From Bacteroidia bacterium (GTDB lineage Bacteria; Bacteroidota; Bacteroidia; B-17B0; Aurantibacillaceae), in the NCBI GenBank assembly GCA_016787445.1, contig JAEUTQ010000083.1, forward strand, positions 1 through 64,000: a stretch of 64,000 bases of DNA, in the 5' to 3' direction. Positions 1 to 8,948 of the stretch are shown piece after piece (position 1 is the stretch's first letter; every line of letters starts with the position of its first letter). Under the pieces are notes generated by a model. It saw only the letters and a program-made list of their open reading frames with translations, did not search any database and was not told the DNA's origin. Made by a program: the position numbers and the translations under genes.

Positions 1-1533
1 TATTTCAAAGCACACAAAATTTACACGACCAACAATTATGAAAGTAAATTAGGAATACTATCCAATAACATTGGTACCATTTATCAAAAGTTAAAACAGA
101 TTCCAAGTTCTAATGTTTATTTGAGACGAGCCTTTGAAGCAGGGAGAGCAAAGGGCGATTCGATGTTAATGGCAATGGCCACTCATAATTTGGGGGTTAA
201 TTATTTGGTAACACAAACTCCCGATTCAGCCATTTCCTATTTTAATAAGTCGTTGGGATATGTGAGCAGATACGATGAAGGACCGGGACACATTTTTAAT
301 TACGAACAGTTAGGCGCAGCCTATTTGCTCAAGAAAGATTATGGAAAGGCCGGAGATAACTTTAATAGGGCCATGCAAATTTCAGAACGCACCGGCATTA
401 CATCCAGTAAAATGGAATTGAGTCGGCAGTTATCTGAAGTGGCGGAGAATAAAAGTAATTACAAGGAAGCCCTCAAGTTTTTAAAGGATTATCTATTGTT
501 AAAGGACTCTACCTCTATTGAAAAACTAAGAAGCGAAGTTTTAAAGACTGAGTTTGAAAACGAATTAAAGCAGCAAAAAAAATTACAACAACAAGAGCAG
601 AAGAATCGTGACGCGATTTCCAAAGCAAAAATTGAGGCGCAGAATAAAGTAATTATGGCCGTTGTTGTAGCCTTAATCGTTGTGTTGTTTTTAGTAGCCT
701 TTGTGTTTAAAGAATATCGTCAGAAGAAAAAAGCAAATGACATTATCTCCAAACAAAAGGAATTAGTAGAGCAAAAGAATACCGAAATTTTATCTTCTAT
801 TAGTTATGCGAAGCGAATTCAAAGTGCTTTACTAACGAGTGATTTGTATTTAAAAAAACACCTTCCGGATTTTTTTGTATTGTATAAACCAAAAGATATA
901 GTAAGCGGCGATTTTTATTGGGGATTAGAAAACAAAGGCGTGTTTTATTTAGTGGTAGCAGATTGTACCGGACATGGTGTGCCGGGTGCATTCATGAGTT
1001 TGCTGAACATCTCCATTTTAAACGAGATTATTATTGAAAGAAACATTTCAGAGCCCGATAAAATATTAAACGAGGCACGCAAAGACATTATTCGTTCGTT
1101 GAATCCTGAAGGTGGTGATGAAAGTAAAGACGGTATGGATTGTATTCTGTGTGCATTTGATTTTAAAGCAAACAAACTAAAATATGCTTGTGCAAACAAT
1201 TCATTTTATTTGGTGCGAAACGGAGAAGTAATAGTATCTGAAACTAATAAAATGCCCGTGGGGAAATCGCACGACGATACCATTCCTTTTGCCATGCACG
1301 AATTGAGTTTACAAAAGGGTGATACTTTATATTTAATTACAGACGGTTATGCCGATCAGTTCGGTGGACCAAAGGGAAAGAAATTTAAGTACAAGCAGCT
1401 TCAGGAAGAAATTCTTAAAGCAAGTATCTTGTCAACCTCAGAGCAAAAGGAAAAACTAAGTAAAGTGTTTGAAGACTGGAAGGGTGCATTGGAACAGGTG
1501 GATGATGTTTGTATTGTAGGTTTAAGAATTTAA
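1..1533 (+). CDS. TPR-coiled coil-SpoIIE phosphatase (5' truncated)
   Basis: The frame is open to the first base of the window, so the gene begins upstream; the TTG at 121 is not a convincing start. The visible part has TPR-like helices, a coiled coil rich in K/Q, one membrane segment (about 655-715, VVVALIVVLFLVAFVF), a short second coiled coil, then a PP2C-type SpoIIE phosphatase domain from about 860 to the end. Metal-binding motifs are visible: VSGDFYW, DCTGHGVPGAFM and LITDGYADQFGG. Known family members dephosphorylate Ser/Thr on an anti-sigma or SiaC-like partner in response to signals sensed by the N-terminal part. It lies 9 bp before a paralogue of the same layout and close to SiaC and SiaB homologues, the expected substrate and counter-acting kinase. 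Confidence 0.9.
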   Translation, partial: YFKAHKIYTTNNYESKLGILSNNIGTIYQKLKQIPSSNVYLRRAFEAGRAKGDSMLMAMATHNLGVNYLVTQTPDSAISYFNKSLGYVSRYDEGPGHIFNYEQLGAAYLLKKDYGKAGDNFNRAMQISERTGITSSKMELSRQLSEVAENKSNYKEALKFLKDYLLLKDSTSIEKLRSEVLKTEFENELKQQKKLQQQEQKNRDAISKAKIEAQNKVIMAVVVALIVVLFLVAFVFKEYRQKKKANDIISKQKELVEQKNTEILSSISYAKRIQSALLTSDLYLKKHLPDFFVLYKPKDIVSGDFYWGLENKGVFYLVVADCTGHGVPGAFMSLLNISILNEIIIERNISEPDKILNEARKDIIRSLNPEGGDESKDGMDCILCAFDFKANKLKYACANNSFYLVRNGEVIVSETNKMPVGKSHDDTIPFAMHELSLQKGDTLYLITDGYADQFGGPKGKKFKYKQLQEEILKASILSTSEQKEKLSKVFEDWKGALEQVDDVCIVGLRI

Positions 1534-1542
1534 GAATTTACT

Positions 1543-3546
1543 ATGAGAGTTATTCGTTTTATTATTTTTCTGTTTTTAGTGTGTTGCATCACTATTCGTG
1601 CTAACGCGCAGCAAGACTCAGTTCGCGATTTAATTGCAACAACGCAGAACGATTCGATAAAAATCATGGCCTATACAGGATTAGCATTCAGTAAACTGAA
1701 TAAACCAGCAGAAGCGCTTCAAGTAATTTCCGAAATGCGTTTATACGCACAAAGCCTGAAGGATGAAAAGTGGCAGGCTTTATGTAAGCGAAAACTGGGC
1801 ACACTGTATCATCGCTTAAACTATTTTGATAAGGCGCTTGAGTATTATATTGAGTCGGCAGCGGTTTTTGAAAAGCTGAATGATAAAGATGGAATCGCCA
1901 ATTGCTACAATAATATTGCTAATGCCTATGCCAGCAAGGGCGAACTTACCTTAGATAAAAATTATTATGAAAGAGCTACTGAATTTCATTTAAAGTGTAT
2001 TGACCTCCGACGACAAAGCGACACCTCTCAATTGAGTAATTCATATAACAACATTGCTATTGTATACATGTATCAGGAAAAATGGGATTTAGCATTGGAA
2101 TATTTAACTAAAGCTTACAAAATATTTTCCGTGGTTCCGGAAGGTGCCGGCGGACTTGACATGGTTACAATTAATCTTGGCGATCTTTATTTAAAGAAAG
2201 CTTTAAAGGAAAGAAAGCCGGAAGATTTTGATAAGGCCATGGGTTATTTCAAAAACCGTATGGATGCCTATAAAGGTTCCGGAGCCAACGACCGACAAAT
2301 AAAAGTGTTATCAAGCATTGGTCAAATTTTATGCGAAACAGGTAAGTGCAGAGAGGCAATGAAGTTATTGAGAAGAGCCATGGATATGAGTTTGCAAATA
2401 AAAAACAAGGGCTCTATTATGGAAACATCCTACTTATTGGCTGAAGCCCTCGAAAAACAAGGCGATTTAGCCGGCGCTATTCAATACATGAAGCTCTATA
2501 ACCAAACCAAGGATTCTTTGGTAAACGAAAGAAATACGAATGCCATGGAGCAAATGCAAGCTTTATATGAATCAAACGAGAAGGATAAAGAAATTAAATC
2601 CTTAAGCAGTGAAAATGAAATGCAAGCCATGCGTGTAAACAGGCAGAGAACAGCCCTGGTGACTTTAATCGGAGGACTCGCGCTTTTGGTAATAGTTGCA
2701 CTATTGTTGTTTAACCGATATAATATTAAGAGAAAAGCGAATGTTGAACTGGCGCGTGCTTATCAGAAGATAGAAGTAAAAAACAATCAGATTACAGACA
2801 GCATAAATTACGCCAAGAGAATTCAAACCGCGATTCTTCCGCCGCAGGAAGCAATAAAAGCACATTTAAAGAATCATTTCATTTATTATAGTCCGAAAGA
2901 TATTGTGAGCGGTGATTTTTATTGGTTTACCTATCATAATAACAAATCGTTTTTCGCGGTGGCGGATTGTACCGGACATGGTGTTCCCGGTGCCTTGATG
3001 AGCATGATTGGAAATACTTTGCTAAATGAAATTGTAAATCAAAAAAATATTTTAGATCCCGCTGAAATTTTATTCCATCTTAACGAAGGCGTGATAAAAG
3101 CTTTACGTCAGAGTGGAGTTGATATCATGGAGCAAGACGACGGCATGGATATTTGTGTGTGTTACATCGATGACAAGAAGAAAAACGAATTGCAATACGC
3201 CTCTGCTAACTTAAGTATTTATGTAAAGAGTAATGGTGTAGCCAAAGAATTGAAAGGCGATATTTTCTCCATTGGAGGAGGACTTGGTTCTTCCGGCAAA
3301 ATGTTTCAAACAAAAACAGAATTATTGAAGGAAGGCGATGCTGTCATCATGAGTACAGATGGGTATTACGATCAGTTTGGAGGAAACAATAATTCGAAGT
3401 TTCTGGTTTCTAACTTTGAGAATCTGATTACACAAATAGATTTTGTAAACGGACAACCACAGCAAATACTTAAGGAGAAATTGGAAAACTGGAAAGGTCA
3501 ACGTCATCAAACAGATGATGTTTTAGTTGCCGGATTTATTATTTAA
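1543..3546 (+). CDS. TPR-membrane-SpoIIE serine phosphatase
   Basis: A 667-residue protein with an N-terminal signal peptide (ending near ANAQ), TPR repeats over about residues 70-330, a coiled coil, one membrane helix near 370-390 (LVTLIGGLALLVIVALLL), and a C-terminal SpoIIE/PP2C domain (about 440-667) with VSGDFYW, DCTGHGVPGALM and STDGYYDQFGG. The TPR part is predicted periplasmic and the phosphatase cytoplasmic. It is a paralogue of the gene just upstream (9 bp gap, probably one operon). Its TAA stop overlaps the stop of the convergent siaC-like gene. By analogy with SiaA of Pseudomonas it would dephosphorylate the SiaC-like protein; that is inference from family and proximity. Confidence 0.92.
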   Translation: MRVIRFIIFLFLVCCITIRANAQQDSVRDLIATTQNDSIKIMAYTGLAFSKLNKPAEALQVISEMRLYAQSLKDEKWQALCKRKLGTLYHRLNYFDKALEYYIESAAVFEKLNDKDGIANCYNNIANAYASKGELTLDKNYYERATEFHLKCIDLRRQSDTSQLSNSYNNIAIVYMYQEKWDLALEYLTKAYKIFSVVPEGAGGLDMVTINLGDLYLKKALKERKPEDFDKAMGYFKNRMDAYKGSGANDRQIKVLSSIGQILCETGKCREAMKLLRRAMDMSLQIKNKGSIMETSYLLAEALEKQGDLAGAIQYMKLYNQTKDSLVNERNTNAMEQMQALYESNEKDKEIKSLSSENEMQAMRVNRQRTALVTLIGGLALLVIVALLLFNRYNIKRKANVELARAYQKIEVKNNQITDSINYAKRIQTAILPPQEAIKAHLKNHFIYYSPKDIVSGDFYWFTYHNNKSFFAVADCTGHGVPGALMSMIGNTLLNEIVNQKNILDPAEILFHLNEGVIKALRQSGVDIMEQDDGMDICVCYIDDKKKNELQYASANLSIYVKSNGVAKELKGDIFSIGGGLGSSGKMFQTKTELLKEGDAVIMSTDGYYDQFGGNNNSKFLVSNFENLITQIDFVNGQPQQILKEKLENWKGQRHQTDDVLVAGFII

Positions 3547-3917
3547 TTCTGAATAGTTTCAATAGGCATTTGGCAGAGTTTTGAAAAACGCTCGCCGGAT
3601 AATTGCATATCCTTATCGCCTTTATCAAAATACCATTTAATGGCCACCGACTTTGTTTTCGATAATTCCTTTAAGAGCGAAATTATCTTAAAGATTTGTT
3701 TAGAGGAAGAAGTATTGAAATATTCCAGTTTAAATTCGGCAGTTGTACTAGAAGGTGCATTATTCAAATACACACTCAACCATTCGATGACCGGTTGGTA
3801 GAAAGTGGCGGAATCTTCAGGTAATGATTTTCCACTGATGCTAAGTAAGCCATTAGTTTTATGCAGCGTAACCGCCGGTGTGTCTTCTGTTGCCTTTATT
3901 TCATAGACATATTCCAT
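3543..3917 (-). CDS. siaC: SiaC-like regulatory phosphoprotein (DUF1987)
   Basis: A 124-residue protein that fits the DUF1987/SiaC family in length and pattern, including the phospho-acceptor region YFNTSSSKQI, where SiaC carries its regulatory Thr in the same YFNTSS context. In Pseudomonas, SiaC is phosphorylated by SiaB and dephosphorylated by SiaA and controls a diguanylate cyclase; here the output partner is not visible. Its start codon touches the end of the SiaB-like gene (shared base 3917), so the two are translationally coupled. It is convergent with the SpoIIE phosphatase gene, with overlapping stop codons. Confidence 0.85.
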   Translation of the reverse strand: MEYVYEIKATEDTPAVTLHKTNGLLSISGKSLPEDSATFYQPVIEWLSVYLNNAPSSTTAEFKLEYFNTSSSKQIFKIISLLKELSKTKSVAIKWYFDKGDKDMQLSGERFSKLCQMPIETIQN

Positions 3918-5038
3918 TAAAAAGCAATAAAAGCATTAATAGATAAAAAGGAATATGAATTAGCACAACTCACAACGGTATAATCAATATTATTACCGCT
4001 TTTCATTTTAATATCAATGAAGCCGAGTCCCGCACCTTTTTGTCCGGGTTCTTGTTCTTTGACAATGGTATCAGAATATAAATCTTCGAGTTGTGAATCG
4101 TTGAGCGAATTAACCAAATCAATCTTTTGTTTCAGCGCATTGACTTCCGAATTATTGATGTAATTACCGGATGAGATGCAACAACCTTTATCATTACTCG
4201 ACACAATTAAAATCCCGTGCTTGCCAAGAGATTCTTTATTAGGCGTAGAAGCATGATTGCAAATATTCTGCAATAGCTCTACCATTACGTTCACCGTTTT
4301 TCTTTTAAAGGCCAGATCATCATTTTTACTTACGCTGCCTTCGGTCATGGTGAGGAGACTTTTTAAATTCTCGTGCGTAAATACACCCTGATAAATTAAA
4401 TTGATTTTATGTTCCTTGGTAAAATCATGCAAACGCATAATATTATCCGGACTGTTATTTAATTCTGCCGTACTTTTTTCGGAATGAACTTTTGTGTTGA
4501 AGTAGAAAAAAGAAGAATTATCTTTTAGCTTGCGGAAATGATACAAAAGTTTATTTCCTGATTTACGTGCCATTTCAATTAGACCTAAACCGGCGCCGCC
4601 TTTATCGGATAAACCCGTGTTTTCCAAAACGTATTTAGAATATTCTTTCAAGCCATCCGGATCCAGCGAATTGATTTTTTCAATGCTGCTGCTTAATTCA
4701 GCTGTTTTAGAATCGTCAATAATATTTCCGCTCGTCAGAGAGTATTCGCCGTTTTTATTAAGTACCACAAAAAAAGCGTGATTTTCTTCTGATTGTGTTA
4801 AGTCCTGATGGCGGGTAATGTTTTGTAAAGTTTCTACCATCACAAAATAAACCTTCTTTTGAGTTTTAGATGACTCACCCGTAAGGTTCATGTTGGTTTC
4901 GGAGAGGGAAAGAATTTTATCCGTCAAATTCGGATTAAAAATGCCTTTGTAGACATAACTTAAGTTATAATCTTCCAACTCCTTAAACAAAATAAAGAGT
5001 TGTTCGCCGCTAATGCAGTATGTGGCCGTAGAAAGCAC
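3917..5038 (-). CDS. siaB: Tandem SiaB-like protein kinase (DUF6272 x2)
   Basis: A 373-residue protein made of two similar SiaB-type domains (about residues 1-185 and 200-373). Each half carries the family's helix (FVMVETLQNITRH and NVMVELLQNICNH) and a glycine-rich segment (GGAGLGLIEMARKSG and KGAGLGFIDIKMKSG), resembling the GHKL-like ATP-binding fold of SiaB. A single SiaB is usually about 180 residues, so this is an internal duplication. It is coupled to the SiaC-like gene downstream and probably phosphorylates it. Whether both halves bind ATP cannot be told; the AGLG motif is kept in both. Confidence 0.82.
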   Translation of the reverse strand: MLSTATYCISGEQLFILFKELEDYNLSYVYKGIFNPNLTDKILSLSETNMNLTGESSKTQKKVYFVMVETLQNITRHQDLTQSEENHAFFVVLNKNGEYSLTSGNIIDDSKTAELSSSIEKINSLDPDGLKEYSKYVLENTGLSDKGGAGLGLIEMARKSGNKLLYHFRKLKDNSSFFYFNTKVHSEKSTAELNNSPDNIMRLHDFTKEHKINLIYQGVFTHENLKSLLTMTEGSVSKNDDLAFKRKTVNVMVELLQNICNHASTPNKESLGKHGILIVSSNDKGCCISSGNYINNSEVNALKQKIDLVNSLNDSQLEDLYSDTIVKEQEPGQKGAGLGFIDIKMKSGNNIDYTVVSCANSYSFLSINAFIAF

Positions 5039-5076
5039 ATACTAATATAAGTATTTTTGATATATTCCAAAACCCC

Positions 5077-5105
5077 ACCCCTATAGGCAAAAAGCCTATA
5101 GGGGT
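5077..5105 (-). terminator. Perfect 12-bp hairpin terminator
   Basis: ACCCCTATAGGC, a 5-base loop, then the exact complement GCCTATAGGGGT. It sits 8 bp after the stop of the PadR-operon gene ending at 5113 and before the siaB-like gene, where a terminator of the leftward operon is expected. A short T-run follows on the minus strand. Confidence 0.65.
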
Positions 5106-5112
5106 TTAGGTC

Positions 5113-6261
5113 TTATTTAGCACCTAGCATAGCTAAAGTAGCCTGGGTTTGCAGATTGGTAATGAAACAAGTGAGATCTTTTACATGGGGCTGAGCTTGC
5201 AATGCAGCATCAATTTCAGCGGCACGACCGGATACAGGCTCATTCATTTGTTCGTAGGTGTAGATTTTACTGTTTAATTTCGATTCAAAATCCACTACAG
5301 CCTCAATGAAATTTGCTTTTTCTGGAAAGGCATTAAATTGAACCGGTGTTAGAACAGTAGGAGTGATTTGCTCATCATTTTTAAGATAAGTTTGAAAATC
5401 AACACCTGCAATTCCGTTAATAATGGCATCCTTTAATTTATCGGCACTTTGCATAAATGCATGATAAGATTCCATATTCGCCTGATTGAGAGAATCAGGT
5501 TTAACTAGCATTTTCATGGTGTTTAAAGTCTGATTTTCGTTACGCATGTAATTAACGGTTGCTTTGCTCAGCGTTAAACTTGGCGACGCTTTCGGAAGCA
5601 CCATGGATAAAGCGGTACCCGCTAAAATCAGTACAGAAGTAACAATGGTGTTAACTTTCGTCTCAGGGTTTTTAATGCCGCTGATGAAGTAAAGCGGAAG
5701 AAACACCAATAGAACAATACTTAAAGTAACCGATAAGAGAATGCTGGCATAAGGCCAATGCATAATTTTGAAGAGAGAGGTGATGCCAACCATAGTAGCG
5801 GCAATGGAACCGGTAGCTAAAATGAGTTTATCTTTTGTGTTTTGTTTTTCCTTTATTTTTAAAGTGAACATAAAAGGAAGGAAAACCAAACTCATCGAAG
5901 CAATACCGAGCAACATTAATATGTTTGCTCCGGGCCAATGCATTACTTTAAATGAGGCGCCGAGAAGTGTAGCAAATGCGCCAAACAAGCCGCTGAAGAT
6001 CATTATTTTTTTCATTGTGTAATAGTGTTTAAAGATTAATAAATTGATGGTTTCTTCTTCTATCTCCCAGAGTTCGCTCTTGCAAAATTTGGGAATGGTT
6101 TGTTTATAGAAGTCCTCAAAGTCTCCATCATGACTGAGGTTTTGTTCAATAATGCAACAAACATGATCCAGGAGGTTTAACTGCAGGTCCTCCATCTCAA
6201 TGCCACGACGTCTTATGTCATCGAGAATAAAATCAATTTGTTTATCACTGATTTGGTACAT
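5113..6261 (-). CDS. Multi-pass membrane protein of the PadR operon
   Basis: A 382-residue protein. Residues 1-90 form a cytoplasmic module (starts ISDKQIDFILDDIRRRGIEM, ends ELWEIEEETINLL) that recurs at the start of the protein at 6865-7725. It is followed by about six membrane helices with two repeated KVMHWPGA / KIMHWPYA motifs, reminiscent of the hairpins in GldL, and a soluble C-terminal part of about 150 residues. No enzymatic motif is visible. It is the last gene of the PadR operon. Firmicutes often pair PadR with DUF1700 membrane proteins, and this may be an analogous signalling pair; function unknown. Confidence 0.8.
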   Translation of the reverse strand: MYQISDKQIDFILDDIRRRGIEMEDLQLNLLDHVCCIIEQNLSHDGDFEDFYKQTIPKFCKSELWEIEEETINLLIFKHYYTMKKIMIFSGLFGAFATLLGASFKVMHWPGANILMLLGIASMSLVFLPFMFTLKIKEKQNTKDKLILATGSIAATMVGITSLFKIMHWPYASILLSVTLSIVLLVFLPLYFISGIKNPETKVNTIVTSVLILAGTALSMVLPKASPSLTLSKATVNYMRNENQTLNTMKMLVKPDSLNQANMESYHAFMQSADKLKDAIINGIAGVDFQTYLKNDEQITPTVLTPVQFNAFPEKANFIEAVVDFESKLNSKIYTYEQMNEPVSGRAAEIDAALQAQPHVKDLTCFITNLQTQATLAMLGAK

Positions 6262-6268
6262 TAAGCGT

Positions 6269-6868
6269 TTATAATTGGTTTAAAACGGTCTTTAATCTAA
6301 ATTTAAAACGCTTGTCTGCCAGCGAATCTTCGGGGAATTTAGGCCCGGATAATGCTTTTAAGGAGTCGACATATATTAAATTCGCATACCTGTCAATTAT
6401 TACATTTAATGGGAATTTATAAGCGCGCAAAAGTTCTCGTTTGTAGTTTTTCTCTTTGTAAATTGAAAAAACAAAATCCTGACAGTTATACATGTATTTA
6501 AAATTCTTTGTTTTAATGCCTTCCTTATTTAAACAGCGCTTCGAGTAGCCCTCAGGCATTAAAGTGATAAATACATATCCAAAATTGTCTTTAACTGGTT
6601 CAACAATTGAATCTAGCATTGGCATTTGTTGGATACACGATAAGCAACCTGTATCCCAGATATTTATATAGAAGTATTTTTTGTCTTTAAGTTCAGGGTT
6701 TAATTTAATAAGCGAGTCCATAAACGCGGAACGGGCAACATTAATATTTATATCTTTCGGCTCAGTTTCACGAACTCTATATACGGCTTTATAAAAAACC
6801 TGGATCCCAATTAAAACAAGGTTTAATATCAAAGAGAAAAATAATATGATTTTTAATGACCTTTTCAT
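6269..6868 (-). CDS. Membrane-anchored thioredoxin-fold protein
   Basis: A 199-residue protein with an N-terminal membrane anchor (IILFFSLILNLVLIGIQVFY) followed by a thioredoxin/TlpA-like domain. The candidate redox motif is CLSC, in NIWDTGCLSCIQQMP, with a further Cys further on (SKRC). The start overlaps the stop of the gene upstream by 4 bp (ATGA type), showing coupling. Probably extracytoplasmic and involved in thiol redox or signalling within the PadR operon; the substrate is unknown. Confidence 0.78.
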   Translation of the reverse strand: MKRSLKIILFFSLILNLVLIGIQVFYKAVYRVRETEPKDININVARSAFMDSLIKLNPELKDKKYFYINIWDTGCLSCIQQMPMLDSIVEPVKDNFGYVFITLMPEGYSKRCLNKEGIKTKNFKYMYNCQDFVFSIYKEKNYKRELLRAYKFPLNVIIDRYANLIYVDSLKALSGPKFPEDSLADKRFKFRLKTVLNQL

Positions 6869-7725
6869 TTAATTTCATTTAAAATATTAATTAATTTTTT
6901 ATCGATGAAGGACATTGAAACAGAAGATTCATATAGTATCTTTCCGGATTTATTTATTAAAAAGGTTGTTGGAAATGAAATGCCAGTACGTTTTTTAAAA
7001 TTCCCATAGCCAACTAACAATTTCGGAACATCTTTTACATAAATTAGGTTGTGTGTTAAAGCTTCATTTTTAAGAATTTCTTTATCGACACTTTCATCAG
7101 AATACCGATATGCATACACAAAATTAATGCTACGATAAATTGCGGCTAGGGAATCATGCCTTTTCAAACTAATCGTTTCCGTCTTGATTTGCATATTATA
7201 AATTAGCGAATCCTCCATATTCATCTCGCCGTAATTAATATATGGGTATAAGTCGAAATTGAAGGTGATATAGGTATATTCTTTACTAATAATTTCTGGG
7301 TACTGCTGCTTCATTTTTAACTTAAAATCTTCTAAACCTTCTTCAAACGAAACTTTTTCAATTCGCTTCCATTCATTCTGGTATTTCTTTGTTTGGTAGA
7401 ATTCATAACCCAATCTAGCTAGTACAATAGCGTTGTAGCTTAAGGAAAGAACAAGTAATATGTATAAAAAGCGTTTCATTTTATAATAGTTTTTAAAATA
7501 TAAAAGGCCTACTGTTTCTTCTTCTATTTCCCAGAGTTCTGATTTAAAAAATTGTTTTATGGTTTTGTTGTATTTTGCGTTAAAATCATCTGTTTCTTTA
7601 AGCTCTCTCTCCAGTATACAGCAAATATGATCCAGGAGGTTAAGTTGCAGGTCCTCCATCTCGATGCCACGTTTTTTAATGTCATCAAGTATAAATTCTA
7701 TTTGCTCGTCAGAGACTCGGTACAT
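6865..7725 (-). CDS. Signalling-module protein with C-terminal thioredoxin-like domain
   Basis: A 286-residue protein. Residues 1-90 repeat the module of the 5113-6261 protein (VSDEQIEFILDDIKKRGIEM to ELWEIEEETVGLL). A single membrane helix follows (about 95-115), then an extracytoplasmic domain resembling a thioredoxin fold near its end (FPTTFLINKSGKILYES). No CxxC is visible, so it may be a non-catalytic redox-fold sensor. Its start shares base 7725 with the padR stop, so it is coupled to the regulator. Confidence 0.75.
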   Translation of the reverse strand: MYRVSDEQIEFILDDIKKRGIEMEDLQLNLLDHICCILERELKETDDFNAKYNKTIKQFFKSELWEIEEETVGLLYFKNYYKMKRFLYILLVLSLSYNAIVLARLGYEFYQTKKYQNEWKRIEKVSFEEGLEDFKLKMKQQYPEIISKEYTYITFNFDLYPYINYGEMNMEDSLIYNMQIKTETISLKRHDSLAAIYRSINFVYAYRYSDESVDKEILKNEALTHNLIYVKDVPKLLVGYGNFKKRTGISFPTTFLINKSGKILYESSVSMSFIDKKLINILNEIK

Positions 7726-8063
7726 TAAGCTTGCTTGGGCTTTATATCAAGCAAAAATTTCATGGTATTCATAAAGTCGGCAAACTCACTTAATTTTTCT
7801 TTCGTTAGTTTTTTACCTTCCGGACTTAATGAATAATATTTTCTAACGCGCTTACCAATAAATTCGGTTTCGGTAATTAAAATCCCTTCTGCCTCTAATG
7901 CATGCAGAGTAGGGTAAAGCGCTCCTTCCGTAATCTGAATTTTATCTTTGGTCATCTCTTTTACCATCTGGGTAATTTCATAACCATACATCTTCTTATG
8001 CTCGGCCAACAGTTTTAAAACGATGGTCTTTAAGGTGCCTTTTATTAATTCGGATGAATACAT
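7725..8063 (-). CDS. PadR family transcriptional regulator
   Basis: A 112-residue winged-helix protein of the short PadR type: MYSSELIKGTLKTIVLKLL, YGYEITQMVKEM, EGALYPTLHALEAEGI and the wing region RKYYSLSPEGKKL. Such proteins repress their own operon. It heads a leftward operon of four coupled genes, and a promoter with three regularly spaced ATACAT/ATGTAT hexamers lies just upstream (8093-8134), with an identical copy in front of the neighbouring gene at 8216-8926. Confidence 0.92.
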   Translation of the reverse strand: MYSSELIKGTLKTIVLKLLAEHKKMYGYEITQMVKEMTKDKIQITEGALYPTLHALEAEGILITETEFIGKRVRKYYSLSPEGKKLTKEKLSEFADFMNTMKFLLDIKPKQA

Positions 8064-8092
8064 GTTTTTCCTTTTATAATGTTTTACTTAAG

Positions 8093-8134
8093 ACAAAGAT
8101 ACATCTAAATCCAATACATAAGAAACCAATGTAT
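8093..8134 (-). promoter_or_regulatory. padR promoter with overlapping ATACAT operator array
   Basis: Three hexamers with constant 15-bp pitch: ATACAT at 8099, ATACAT at 8114 and ATGTAT at 8129, the last two forming an inverted repeat with a 9-bp spacer. On the minus strand the segment also holds a -7 element TATCTTTG (8101-8094) and a TTTC -33 element 20 bp upstream of it (8125-8122). A protein bound to the hexamers would cover the promoter, as expected for PadR autorepression. The 42 bp are identical to 8949-8990. Confidence 0.7.
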
Positions 8135-8215
8135 GTGAATATAGTGTAATGCAGTGATTCATAGGGTATAAAAATTTTTTGAAGATCAAGTTTCTAATAT
8201 TATGAAATGAAAAAT

Positions 8216-8926
8216 CTAATCGGAAAGATTATTTTCCAGTTCCTTTTTTACCTGTAAATAGAAGTCTTTTTGTTCCAGAGGGTTTATATTACCGCCGCTC
8301 CAAATTGCGCTTACTTTATTATGACTATCTAGTATGATACAGGTTGGATAACCGCCAATAACACAAAAGTCATTCATAGCTTTGTTTTTTGAAATGTTGG
8401 TTTGATAGGAATTGTACTTGTGTTCTTTGAGAAATTCCTTTAGGGTCAACATGTCATCAGTGTTTATAGCTAAGAAATAGGCTTTCCCTTCAAATTCTTT
8501 CTGTAATGAATTTATGGTTTCGATTTCTGCAATGCAGGGTCGACAAGAGGTAAACCAAAAATGTATAAAAACAGGCTTGTTCTTGAATTTAGAAATTGAG
8601 ATTGTTTTATCATTTACTGAGCGAAGTGGGGTGTTTGGGAATTGACATCCAATAAGATTTTTGATTATATTTTTGTTTACACTTAGGGGTGAAAACAAGC
8701 TATCTTCTACATTCTTTTTTATTTGATCCATTGAGCGAAACATTGTGTCTTGCCCGATTTTTAATCTTTTCAGACAGTCAGAAAAGCAATCCTGAGAGTT
8801 TATTTTAAAGGAAAACAAAAGAAATAACATTAAAATAAATTTATATCCACAAATATTTTTAGGCCGTTTTAATGCTTTTAAATTAATTCGTTTAAAAGTC
8901 ATTATTATAAATCTAGATGAATGCAT
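8216..8926 (-). CDS. TlpA-like thiol-disulfide oxidoreductase
   Basis: A 236-residue protein with a hydrophobic signal or anchor near residues 25-45 (FKINSQDC could be a cleavage or lipidation region) and a TlpA/ResA-type thioredoxin domain with the active site FTSCRPC, a YPTCIILD cis-proline segment and a C-terminal helix. Predicted to act outside the cytoplasm in thiol reduction or redox signalling. It is a single gene with the same 42-bp promoter-operator as the padR operon, so it is probably in the same regulon. Start may be 8926 or the Met at 8902. Confidence 0.85.
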   Translation of the reverse strand: MHSSRFIIMTFKRINLKALKRPKNICGYKFILMLFLLFSFKINSQDCFSDCLKRLKIGQDTMFRSMDQIKKNVEDSLFSPLSVNKNIIKNLIGCQFPNTPLRSVNDKTISISKFKNKPVFIHFWFTSCRPCIAEIETINSLQKEFEGKAYFLAINTDDMLTLKEFLKEHKYNSYQTNISKNKAMNDFCVIGGYPTCIILDSHNKVSAIWSGGNINPLEQKDFYLQVKKELENNLSD

Positions 8927-8948
8927 TTTAGGAAATGGATGAAATAAA

